From: Microbacterium hominis
GTDB lineage: Bacteria > Actinomycetota > Actinomycetes > Actinomycetales > Microbacteriaceae
NCBI RefSeq assembly: GCF_013282805.1
Contig: NZ_CP054038.1
Coordinates: 2,046,001 to 2,110,000 of the forward strand
Direction: 5' to 3'
DNA length: 64,000 nucleotides
Position numbers and translations under genes: made by a program. Numbering within the stretch: position 1 is the stretch's first letter; the number at the start of each line of letters is the position of its first letter. Below, piece after piece: positions 27,580 to 34,980 of the stretch. Below the pieces are notes generated by a model that was not told where the DNA came from, did not search any database, and saw only the letters and a list, made by a program, of their open reading frames with translations.

Positions 27580-29568
27580 TCAGTCGACGGGCAGATGGCG
27601 CGCCCACCAGTCGAGCACCGCGTCGAAGCGCTCGACGCGGTGGCGCGGCTGCCCCGACCGGGTGAGTTCGTGGTTCTCGCCGGGGAACACCAGCATCTCG
27701 GCATCCACCCCACCGCGCAGCAGCGCGCTGTAGTAGCGGGTGGCCTGCTCGAGGGGGCACCGGAAGTCGAGCTCCGAGTGCAGCACGAGCGTGGGGGTGC
27801 GCACCTGATCGACGACCGCCATCGGACTCTGCCGCGCGATCGCCTCGGGATCGGTGCCGACGTACTCGTCGCCGAAGAAGGAGCCGATGTCGCTCGTCCC
27901 CTGGAACGAGACCGGGTCGAGGAACCCGCGCTCCACGATCGCTCCGGCGAAGCGGTGGTCGTGGGCGATGACCCACGCGGTGAGATAGCCGCCGTACGAG
28001 CCGCCCATCACACCGACCCGCGCCCCGTCGAGACGGGCGTCGGCGGCGATGGCGCCCTCGAGGAAGTCGATCACGTCGGCGAAGTCGACGGTTCCCATCT
28101 GCTGACGGATGCTGCGCCCGTGCGCGCGCCCGTAGCCGGCCGAGCCGCGCGGGTTGCCGTAGACGACCGCGTAGCCCGCGTCGACGAGCACCTGGGTCTC
28201 GTCGAAGACGTGCACGCCGTACGCCGCGTACGGGCCGCCGTGGATCTGCAGGATCACCGGGAACGGCCCGTCGCCCTCGGGGGTCGCGACCCATCCGTGC
28301 ACCGGGTAGCCGTCGCGGCCGTCGACGGTGAGCTCGACCGGATCGACGATCCCGGTGGCCTGAACGGCCTCGCCGAAGGCGGTGAGCGCGCGGGGGGCCG
28401 CGTCGCCCTCGACCAGCAGCAGCTCGCCCAGGGCGCGGGGAGTCGAGACGGATGCCACGACACGGCCGCCGGCGGCGGCGTGCCCGTTCACCTCCACGTC
28501 GCCGGTGATCACATCGGCGATGGCGCCGTCGCGCGCCACGCGCAGGAGATGCACCCGGCCGCGGGTGCGCCGGTGCACGAGGAAGTCATCGCCGACGGGG
28601 GTGATGTGGCTGCCGACCTCGCCGAGATCGATCGACTCGGCATCGGTGAGCGCGCGCGGTCCGTCGGACTCGAGCAGCCACAGGCCCACGCCGGGCGCGA
28701 CGAAGTCCACGCCGTCGCCGACCTCGTGGCCGAGGAGGGCGATCGTGCCGTCGTCGGCGATGGCCAGGTCGTAGAGCGCGAGCCCGGCATCCTGCGTCAG
28801 CACGTCGCGCCGGCCCGAGCCGTCGGTCGCCAGGGCGACCACGTGGGATCGGAGGTCTGCGCGGCGTGCGCGCGGGTCGTCGACCGTCGTGAGGATCTCG
28901 CTGCCATCCCGTGAGAACACGAGACCCTCGTAGGACAGCGGGCCCTCGGTCAGCGCGCGGGCCTCGGCGGCCACGACGGTCTGCGCCGGCGCGGCCTCGC
29001 CCTCGGGACGCACGGCGGCGGCCGGCGCGTAGAAGGGCTCCGCGTCGGTGGCGGGGGCGTCGATGACGAAGACGTGCGACGGCCGATCGGCGGTGTACCC
29101 GAGCCCGTTGGAGTGCCATTGCGCCCCGACGATGCGACGCGGAGCCTCGCTCGCGGCATCCAATCCCTCGACGCTGCCGTAACGCCCCTTCTCGGGCACG
29201 CGCGAGGTGAAGGCGAGCCGGTCGCCGGCGGGCGACCAGTCGAACCCGGACACCCCCGCGGCAGCGTCGGTGGCCTGCACCGGCTCACCGCCGGTCGCGT
29301 CGACGACGTAGACCTGTGCCTTGCCCTTCGCGTCGGCGCGGACGAACGCGACGCGCGCGCCATCCGGTGACAGACGCGGAGCCGCATCGGCCGTGCCGCG
29401 CGTGAGGCGGCGCGGAGTGCCCCCGGGCAGATCCACACGCCAGATCTGCCCCACCGCGCGGTTGGCCTCGATGTCGGGACGGGAGGAGGCGAAGACCGCG
29501 TACGCCCCGTCGGGCGCGATCGCGGGCCGCCCGACGGAGATCAGCGTGACGATGTCGGCGGCGCGCAT
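27580..29568 (-). CDS. S9 family peptidase (acylaminoacyl-peptidase type)
   Basis: A prolyl-oligopeptidase-family serine peptidase of 662 residues. The first 390 or so residues form a seven-bladed beta-propeller with repeated WSPDG-like strands (RLSPDGARVAF, FSRDGSEIL); the C-terminal alpha/beta-hydrolase domain holds the triad Ser524 (GGSYGG), Asp601 (SELDF) and His633 (GENHE). No signal peptide, so probably cytoplasmic, cleaving short or N-acylated peptides. It starts four bases after the SDR stop, so the two genes form an operon. Confidence 0.93.
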   Translation of the reverse strand: MRAADIVTLISVGRPAIAPDGAYAVFASSRPDIEANRAVGQIWRVDLPGGTPRRLTRGTADAAPRLSPDGARVAFVRADAKGKAQVYVVDATGGEPVQATDAAAGVSGFDWSPAGDRLAFTSRVPEKGRYGSVEGLDAASEAPRRIVGAQWHSNGLGYTADRPSHVFVIDAPATDAEPFYAPAAAVRPEGEAAPAQTVVAAEARALTEGPLSYEGLVFSRDGSEILTTVDDPRARRADLRSHVVALATDGSGRRDVLTQDAGLALYDLAIADDGTIALLGHEVGDGVDFVAPGVGLWLLESDGPRALTDAESIDLGEVGSHITPVGDDFLVHRRTRGRVHLLRVARDGAIADVITGDVEVNGHAAAGGRVVASVSTPRALGELLLVEGDAAPRALTAFGEAVQATGIVDPVELTVDGRDGYPVHGWVATPEGDGPFPVILQIHGGPYAAYGVHVFDETQVLVDAGYAVVYGNPRGSAGYGRAHGRSIRQQMGTVDFADVIDFLEGAIAADARLDGARVGVMGGSYGGYLTAWVIAHDHRFAGAIVERGFLDPVSFQGTSDIGSFFGDEYVGTDPEAIARQSPMAVVDQVRTPTLVLHSELDFRCPLEQATRYYSALLRGGVDAEMLVFPGENHELTRSGQPRHRVERFDAVLDWWARHLPVD

Positions 29569-29572
29569 CGGG

Positions 29573-30337
29573 TCACTCCCCCGCGAACGAACCGGTGTCG
29601 CCCACGAGGCGCGTGTTGTCGGCGGGGACCGGGTCGACGGCCGCCAGCGCGACCTCGGCGGCGAACTCCGACACGTTGTAGAGCTTTCCGGCCGACTCGC
29701 GTCGCGTCGCGATCGCGCCGGGGTTGGCGCGCTCGAGCAGCGTTGCGGTGATGGTTCCCTCGATCATGTCGCCCGAGACGACGACGAAGCCGATCCCGCG
29801 CTCCTGGAGGGCCGGGATGCGCTCGCGCAGCGCATCCTCGCCGGCGCGCTTCGACAGCGCGACCGGCTCGTACTCGGGCATCGTCGGGGTGGTGCGGATG
29901 AAGTGCGCCTGGTGGCTCGTGACGAACACGACGCGGGATCCGTCGCGCAGCACCGGCAGCGCCGTCTCGAGCACGCTGACCTGTGCGTCGCGGTTGAGCT
30001 GCAGGGCGTAGTCCTCCGCCATGCCGGACTCCATCCCGCCCGACGCGTTCAGCACGAGCACGTCGAGGCCGCCGAAGGTGCGCTCGACCTCGGCGAACAT
30101 CGCCGCGACCGACTCCGGGTCGGTGAGGTCGGCGCCCACCACGAGCACCTCGACACCGAGCCCGCGCAGCTCGGCGGCCAGCTTCTCAGCCCGCGGCGCC
30201 TTGTTGCGGAAGTTGATGACGACGTTCGCGCCGGCCTCGGCGAGGTAGCGGACGGTGTCGGCGCCGATGCCGCGGGACGAACCGGTCACCAGGGCGGTGC
30301 GGCCGGCGAGCGAGCCGGGGGCGAGGGGCTGGGTCAT
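29573..30337 (-). CDS. SDR family oxidoreductase
   Basis: A Rossmann-fold short-chain dehydrogenase of 254 residues. The dinucleotide motif is VTGSSRGIGADTVRYL (about residues 18-33) and NASGG (near 97) follows. The usual YxxxK catalytic pair is not in its standard form: the corresponding region reads MPEYEPVALSKRAGEDAL, giving Tyr-x(6)-Lys by eye, so the active site deserves an alignment. The ATG at 30337 has CAGGAG six bases upstream. It is the first gene of the operon with the S9 peptidase; the substrate is unknown. Confidence 0.85.
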   Translation of the reverse strand: MTQPLAPGSLAGRTALVTGSSRGIGADTVRYLAEAGANVVINFRNKAPRAEKLAAELRGLGVEVLVVGADLTDPESVAAMFAEVERTFGGLDVLVLNASGGMESGMAEDYALQLNRDAQVSVLETALPVLRDGSRVVFVTSHQAHFIRTTPTMPEYEPVALSKRAGEDALRERIPALQERGIGFVVVSGDMIEGTITATLLERANPGAIATRRESAGKLYNVSEFAAEVALAAVDPVPADNTRLVGDTGSFAGE

Positions 30338-30461
30338 GACGAACTCCTGAGAGGGTTGTGCGCGTGCGAACCCGCGCGGACACGGGCCCCTCGACCCTAT
30401 CAATGGCCCCACGTGCGGGCTGGGGCTTGTAGGGTCGGAGCAGGGACGGGAAGGACGCGCG

Positions 30462-30992
30462 ATGCTGCCGGATCTCACGGAGTACATGTGGATTCTCTGG
30501 CTGTCGCTGGCGCTGCTGTTCGTGATCATCGAACTGCTCACGCTGGAGTTCACGTTCCTGATGCTCGCGGTCGGCAGCCTCATCGGCGGACTCGGGGTGA
30601 ACCTCCTCGGCGGGCCCTGGTGGCTGCAGATCGGCGCGGCGGCCGTGCTGTCGGCACTGCTGCTGTTCACCATCCGCCCTCTCCTGCTGCGTGTGCTGCG
30701 CAAGAGCTCGCGCGCGGTCGCGACGAACGTCGATGCCATCTACGGGATGGGCGGCCGCGTGGTGGCCCCCTTCGTCGACGGCGCCGGGTCGGTGAAGCTC
30801 GACAACGGCGAGACCTGGACCGCGCGACTGGGTGAGGATCTCGCCGACGGCGACGCGGGCGTCGGCACACGCGTGACCGTCTCAGCGGTGCTCGGGGCCA
30901 CCGTCGAGGTCGCGCCCGCCGCCCGCCCCGCGCCCGCGGAACCGCCGCGCACGGACACGCCCCCCAAGGAGAGGACCACCGACGATGGTTGA
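30462..30992 (+). CDS. NfeD family protein
   Basis: A membrane protein of 176 residues with three hydrophobic helices (residues 8-75) and a soluble beta-barrel (OB-fold) NfeD domain (about 85-150: GMGGRVVAPFVDGAGSVKLDNGETWTARL). NfeD proteins pair with SPFH/stomatin proteins in membrane microdomain assembly and quality control, and here the stop overlaps the slipin start by eight bases. The ATG is preceded by GGGAAGGAC; a TAGGGT -10 box lies about 30 bases upstream. Confidence 0.9.
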   Translation: MLPDLTEYMWILWLSLALLFVIIELLTLEFTFLMLAVGSLIGGLGVNLLGGPWWLQIGAAAVLSALLLFTIRPLLLRVLRKSSRAVATNVDAIYGMGGRVVAPFVDGAGSVKLDNGETWTARLGEDLADGDAGVGTRVTVSAVLGATVEVAPAARPAPAEPPRTDTPPKERTTDDG

Positions 30993-32070
30993 CATCGGCG
31001 CGTTCATCGGACAGATCTTCATCATCATCCTGCTGCTGGTCGTCGCGATCTTCGTGGTCGTGGTGATCTTCCGCTCCATCAGGATCATCCCGCAGGCATA
31101 CGCGGGCGTCGTCGAGCGGCTCGGTCGCTACCAGCGCACGTTGCAGCCGGGACTGAACCTGCTGGTCCCGTTCATCGATCGGCTCCGCCCGCTCGTCGAC
31201 ATGCGCGAGCAGGTGGTCTCCTTCCCCCCGCAGCCGGTGATCACCGAGGACAACCTCGTGGTCTCCATCGACACCGTCGTGTACTTCCAGGTGACCGACG
31301 CGCGCGCGGCCACCTACGAGATCGCGAACTACCTGAGCGCCGTCGAGCAGCTCACCACGACGACGCTGCGAAACGTCGTGGGAGGGCTCAACCTCGAGGA
31401 GGCCCTCACCAGCCGCGACAACATCAACGGACAGCTCCGCCTGGTGCTCGACGAGGCCACGGGCAAGTGGGGTCTGCGCGTCTCCCGGGTCGAGCTGAAG
31501 GCGATCGACCCGCCGCACTCGATCCAGGACTCGATGGAGAAGCAGATGCGCGCCGAACGCGACCGGCGCGCCGCGATCCTCACGGCAGAGGGGTCGAAGC
31601 AGTCGCAGATCCTCGAGGCCGAGGGACGGCGTCAGGCCGAGATCCTCAAGGCGGAGGGCGACAAGCAGGCCGCGGTGCTGCGCGCGCAGGGCGAGGCGGA
31701 GGCGATCGAGATGGTTTTCGGCGCGATCCACCACGGCGATCCCGACGACAAGCTCCTCGCCTACCAGTACCTGCAGACGCTCCCCAAGATCGCCGAGAGC
31801 CCGTCGAGCAAGATGTGGATCATCCCGAGCGAGTTCACCGAGGCCCTGCGCGGCATCGGAGATGCGTTCGCCGGCCGGGCTCCGGCTCCCGATCCGTCCC
31901 GCGCCCCGTCGCCCCGCCCCCGTCCGTCGTCGGCAGGCGGCGCCGGCACGAGCGCGGCGGCCGAGGCGGTCGCGGCGGCACGCGAGGCCGCGTCGGCCGC
32001 CGACGACATCGCGTCGGAAGCGATGGCACGCACGCCCGGTCTGGGCGACGCCGCCGATGACCCGCGCTGA
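30985..32070 (+). CDS. SPFH domain (slipin/stomatin) protein
   Basis: A membrane-anchored SPFH protein of 361 residues. One N-terminal helix (residues 8-30) is followed by the SPFH domain (about 35-210: RIIPQAYAGVVERLGRYQRTL) and an alanine/glutamate-rich coiled coil (about 190-260: AILTAEGSKQSQILEAEG). The C-terminal 75 residues are Pro/Ala-rich and disordered. Such proteins form oligomeric scaffolds of membrane microdomains with NfeD, encoded immediately upstream with overlap. Its 3' end overlaps the GDPD gene by 14 bases. Confidence 0.92.
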   Translation: MVDIGAFIGQIFIIILLLVVAIFVVVVIFRSIRIIPQAYAGVVERLGRYQRTLQPGLNLLVPFIDRLRPLVDMREQVVSFPPQPVITEDNLVVSIDTVVYFQVTDARAATYEIANYLSAVEQLTTTTLRNVVGGLNLEEALTSRDNINGQLRLVLDEATGKWGLRVSRVELKAIDPPHSIQDSMEKQMRAERDRRAAILTAEGSKQSQILEAEGRRQAEILKAEGDKQAAVLRAQGEAEAIEMVFGAIHHGDPDDKLLAYQYLQTLPKIAESPSSKMWIIPSEFTEALRGIGDAFAGRAPAPDPSRAPSPRPRPSSAGGAGTSAAAEAVAAAREAASAADDIASEAMARTPGLGDAADDPR

Positions 32071-32851
32071 ACCGGCGCGTGCGGCCCATCCGTGGTTCGC
32101 GGGCGAGCACCCGCGCGTGCTCGCCCATCGGGGCCTCGTTCCCGACCCGGGGGGCGAGGACATCGTCGAGAACTCCTTCAGCGCCGTCGCCGCCGCCCAC
32201 GCGGCGGGCGCCGAATACGTCGAGTCCGACTGCCACCTCACGCGCGATGGAGTCGTCGTGCTCTTCCACGACGACGACCTCTCGCGGGTCACCGGAGACC
32301 CCCGGCGGGTGTCCGACGTCACGGCGCGCGAACTGTCGGTGCTGATGGCGCCCCGGGGCGGCCTGATCACGCTCGAGCAGGCGCTCGAGGCCTTTCCGAC
32401 GGTCCGATTCAACCTCGATGTCAAAGCCGACGACGCCGCCGACGCCGTCGGCGCGGGCGTCGCGGCCCACCCTGATCGGGTGCTGCTCACGAGCTTCTCC
32501 GACGTGCGCCGCCTCGCCGCCCTCGAGGCGGTGCAGCGCGCGGGCGCGGATCGTCCCGCAACCTCCGCCGGCACCGCCACGATCCAGCGGCTGGTCGCGG
32601 CGGTGGCGATGCGCTCGGAGCGGGTCGCGGCGCGCGTGCTGCGCGATGTGGACGCCGTGCAGGTGCCCGAGCGCAAAGGCCGCATCCGCGTGGTCACGCC
32701 GCGGATGATCCACTACGCGCACGCCGCCGGCGTCGAGGTTCACGTGTGGACCGTCAACGACGCCGACGACATGCGACGCCTGCTGTCGATGGGAGTCGAC
32801 GGCATCGTCACCGACCGCGCAGACGTCGCCCTCGAACTGGTCGCGCACTGA
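32057..32851 (+). CDS. Glycerophosphodiester phosphodiesterase family protein
   Basis: A GDPD-type TIM barrel of 264 residues that would hydrolyse glycerophosphodiesters to glycerol 3-phosphate and an alcohol. The metal and catalytic residues are in LAHRGLVP, the ENSFSAVAAAHAAGAEYVES segment (Glu) and FHDDDLSRVTG (His). No signal peptide, so intracellular. The ATG at 32057 lies inside the slipin gene in another frame, making this the third gene of the NfeD-slipin-GDPD unit; the combination suggests membrane lipid turnover (inference). Confidence 0.9.
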   Translation: MTRAEPARAAHPWFAGEHPRVLAHRGLVPDPGGEDIVENSFSAVAAAHAAGAEYVESDCHLTRDGVVVLFHDDDLSRVTGDPRRVSDVTARELSVLMAPRGGLITLEQALEAFPTVRFNLDVKADDAADAVGAGVAAHPDRVLLTSFSDVRRLAALEAVQRAGADRPATSAGTATIQRLVAAVAMRSERVAARVLRDVDAVQVPERKGRIRVVTPRMIHYAHAAGVEVHVWTVNDADDMRRLLSMGVDGIVTDRADVALELVAH

Positions 32852-32959
32852 CGCCGAGCCCGCTGGGCATCGGCTGTGAATGAGGCCGCGCACGGGCCCG
32901 TTCGGATGATGCGCACAGGTGGGTTCGTTATACCTGAACAGCGACGAGAGGACCACACA

Positions 32960-33334
32960 ATGGCAGACCGCAGTCTGCGCGGCATTCGACTCGGCGCCCA
33001 GAGCCTACAGAGCGAAGAGGGCGTCGTGTTCCATGAGCGCGCACAACACATCTACTCGTGCACGTCCTGCGGACGTGACACCACCCTGACCTTCGCCGCC
33101 GACGCAGAGGTTCCCGAAGCCTGGGAGTGCCGCACGTGCGGCGCCGAGGCTCTCCTGCGCATCGGCGACGGCACCGCGACAGTCGACCACAGCGGTGACA
33201 AGACGCCCCGCAGCCACTGGGACATGCTGCTCGAGCGCCGTACGATCCCCGAGCTGGAGGAGCTCCTCGAAGAGCGCCTCGCTCTGCTGCGCGCCCGCCG
33301 CGGTGACGCCGCGACGGACAAGATCAGCGCCTGA
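32960..33334 (+). CDS. rbpA: RNA polymerase-binding protein RbpA
   Basis: An actinobacterial transcription factor that binds the sigma subunit and RNA polymerase and stabilises the open complex. The product has 124 residues: an N-terminal tail, a zinc-binding core with Cys pairs in YSCTSCGRDT and WECRTCGAEA, a basic linker, and the C-terminal sigma-interaction domain (RSHWDMLLERRTIPELEELL). ATG 32960 is preceded by GACGAGAGGAC. The upstream GTT (32928) with a CGGATG 18 bases earlier weakly resembles a sigma-R-type promoter, as known for rbpA in Streptomyces; this match is imperfect. Confidence 0.96.
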   Translation: MADRSLRGIRLGAQSLQSEEGVVFHERAQHIYSCTSCGRDTTLTFAADAEVPEAWECRTCGAEALLRIGDGTATVDHSGDKTPRSHWDMLLERRTIPELEELLEERLALLRARRGDAATDKISA

Positions 33335-33338
33335 TCCG

Positions 33339-34919
33339 CTAAGCACCACGCTCGACGCCGGTCCCCGACGGGGCCGGCGTCTTCGCGTGCGCCCGGGAAC
33401 GACGCCACGCCGTGACGCCGAGGAGTGCGAAGGCGACGACGCTCCCCCATCCCAGGACGAACTGGATGCCGCCCCCGGCCACCACGGCGGGGGTCAGCCC
33501 AGAGCGCAACGGCACATCGGTGAGCATCGCGCCCGCTTCGCCGGCGGGGAGTCCGTCGATCGTCGATCCGTCGGGAGCGATGACCTGGCTCGTGCCCACG
33601 GTCGAGAGGTTGACCACGGCGCGGCCCGTCTCGATAGCCCGCATGCGGGCGAATGCCAGCTGCTGGAGGTTCTCGTCGGTGTCGCGGAAGTCGGCATTGT
33701 TGGTCTGGAACATGTAGACCTGCGCGCCGTCGCGGGCGCCGTCCCAGATCACCGCGTCGTAGATGACGTCGAAGCAGATCGCCAGCCCCACACCCACCCC
33801 CTCGACATCGAAGAACGGCGGGTTCGTGCCGGGCGTGTACTCCCGCTGGATGAGGCCGATGAGGTCGGGCACGATCATCTCGTAGAACCAGCGATCGGGG
33901 ACGTACTCCCCCATCGGCACCGGATTCGCCTTGTCATGCAGGGCGACCGCGCCCTCGCCGGCGACCCACAGCATCGACGTGTTGAAGGTGTCCTCGCCGC
34001 GGGTGGTCGCCGCGTTGACGATGAGCGGAGCATCCACCCGTTCGGAGAGCGCGTCGAGCACCGACGCGGTGGACGCGTTCTGGAGCGGATCGGAGTCGAT
34101 GCCGCCCTCCGGCCACAGCAGCACGTCCATCTCTTCCCCGAGGAGGGGCGCGGTGGCCTCGAGCTGCGCGTTGAGCACCGAGTTGCGCTCGCGCTCGTCG
34201 AAGTATCCCGATGGACCGTTGCCCTGCACGGCGCCCACCCGGAGCGTGCCGGCTGAGGCTGTCGTCCACGCCGGCGTGACGAGCAGGACGACCGCGAGGA
34301 TGGCGGCCGGCGCGGCGGTGCGCACATCCCGCACCCGGCGCGCACGCAGCCACTCGATGACCGCTGCCGAGAAGGCGACCATGAGGAAGGTGAGACCCGA
34401 CACCCCGACCCACGACGCCAGGTGCGCGAGCGGACTCTCGGACTGGCTCATGCCGATGCGGCCCCACGGGAACCCCGTATACGGCCACGAGCCCATGAAC
34501 AGCTCCCGTGCGGTCCACAGTCCCGCGATCAGCAGGGGAAGGAGAGTCAGCTGCGCCCATCGCGCGGGCAGCACCCGCGGCATCCAGCGATACGCCAGGG
34601 CGATGGGAATGGATCCGACCGCCAGGAACAGCGTCTCGATGCCGGCAAGGGCGAACCACGGGATGACACCGAGGTAGCGCGTGATCCACATGATGTGGAT
34701 CAGGTGGAACGACGCGCCGAAGGCGAGCCCCGACAAGAGGGCGCCTCCGACGCCACGGCCGATGAGCGCCACGAGCGACATCCCGACCCCGACCACCGCG
34801 AGCGGCCACCAGCCGACGTCGGGGAACGACAGATCGAGCACCGCTCCTCCCGCGATGGAGACGAGCAGCGCTGCCCACAGGGGCAGCAGCGGACGCATGC
34901 GCGGAATCGGACTCGGCAC
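33339..34919 (-). CDS. lnt: Apolipoprotein N-acyltransferase
   Basis: N-acylates the N-terminal cysteine of lipoproteins, completing their maturation. The 526-residue protein has about seven helices in the first 190 residues, then a periplasm-facing nitrilase domain with the triad Glu (LLWPEGGID), Lys (LHDKANPVPMGEYVP) and Cys (LAICFDVIYD), and a final helix. GTG 34919 is chosen because a TAGGCT -10 box ends seven bases upstream; ATG 34898 is an alternative. Together with Lgt (1937-2920) it supports triacylated lipoproteins in this organism. It follows helY with a 61-base gap but seems independently transcribed. Confidence 0.93.
   Translation of the reverse strand: MPSPIPRMRPLLPLWAALLVSIAGGAVLDLSFPDVGWWPLAVVGVGMSLVALIGRGVGGALLSGLAFGASFHLIHIMWITRYLGVIPWFALAGIETLFLAVGSIPIALAYRWMPRVLPARWAQLTLLPLLIAGLWTARELFMGSWPYTGFPWGRIGMSQSESPLAHLASWVGVSGLTFLMVAFSAAVIEWLRARRVRDVRTAAPAAILAVVLLVTPAWTTASAGTLRVGAVQGNGPSGYFDERERNSVLNAQLEATAPLLGEEMDVLLWPEGGIDSDPLQNASTASVLDALSERVDAPLIVNAATTRGEDTFNTSMLWVAGEGAVALHDKANPVPMGEYVPDRWFYEMIVPDLIGLIQREYTPGTNPPFFDVEGVGVGLAICFDVIYDAVIWDGARDGAQVYMFQTNNADFRDTDENLQQLAFARMRAIETGRAVVNLSTVGTSQVIAPDGSTIDGLPAGEAGAMLTDVPLRSGLTPAVVAGGGIQFVLGWGSVVAFALLGVTAWRRSRAHAKTPAPSGTGVERGA
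33354..33381 (+). terminator. rbpA terminator inside the lnt 3' end
   Basis: A 12-13 bp stem (33354-33366 with 33370-33381, one bulged base) and a three-base loop. It follows rbpA but is located within the last codons of the convergent lnt gene. Confidence 0.6.
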
Positions 34920-34926
34920 GGATTCC

Positions 34927-34932
34927 AGCCTA
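34927..34932 (-). promoter_or_regulatory. Leaderless -10 box (TAGGCT) for lnt
   Basis: TAGGCT on the minus strand, seven bases, then GTG 34919. Confidence 0.5.
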
Positions 34933-34980
34933 GGCGGGTGCGCCGCCCGGTCCGGTCCCCCGCTCACCGCGACCACGGCG

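Noticed and set aside
33354..33381. Considered as evidence that lnt ends earlier
   Set aside because: The hairpin is fully compatible with coding; convergent genes often share terminator sequence, and the lnt tail is hydrophilic and tolerant.
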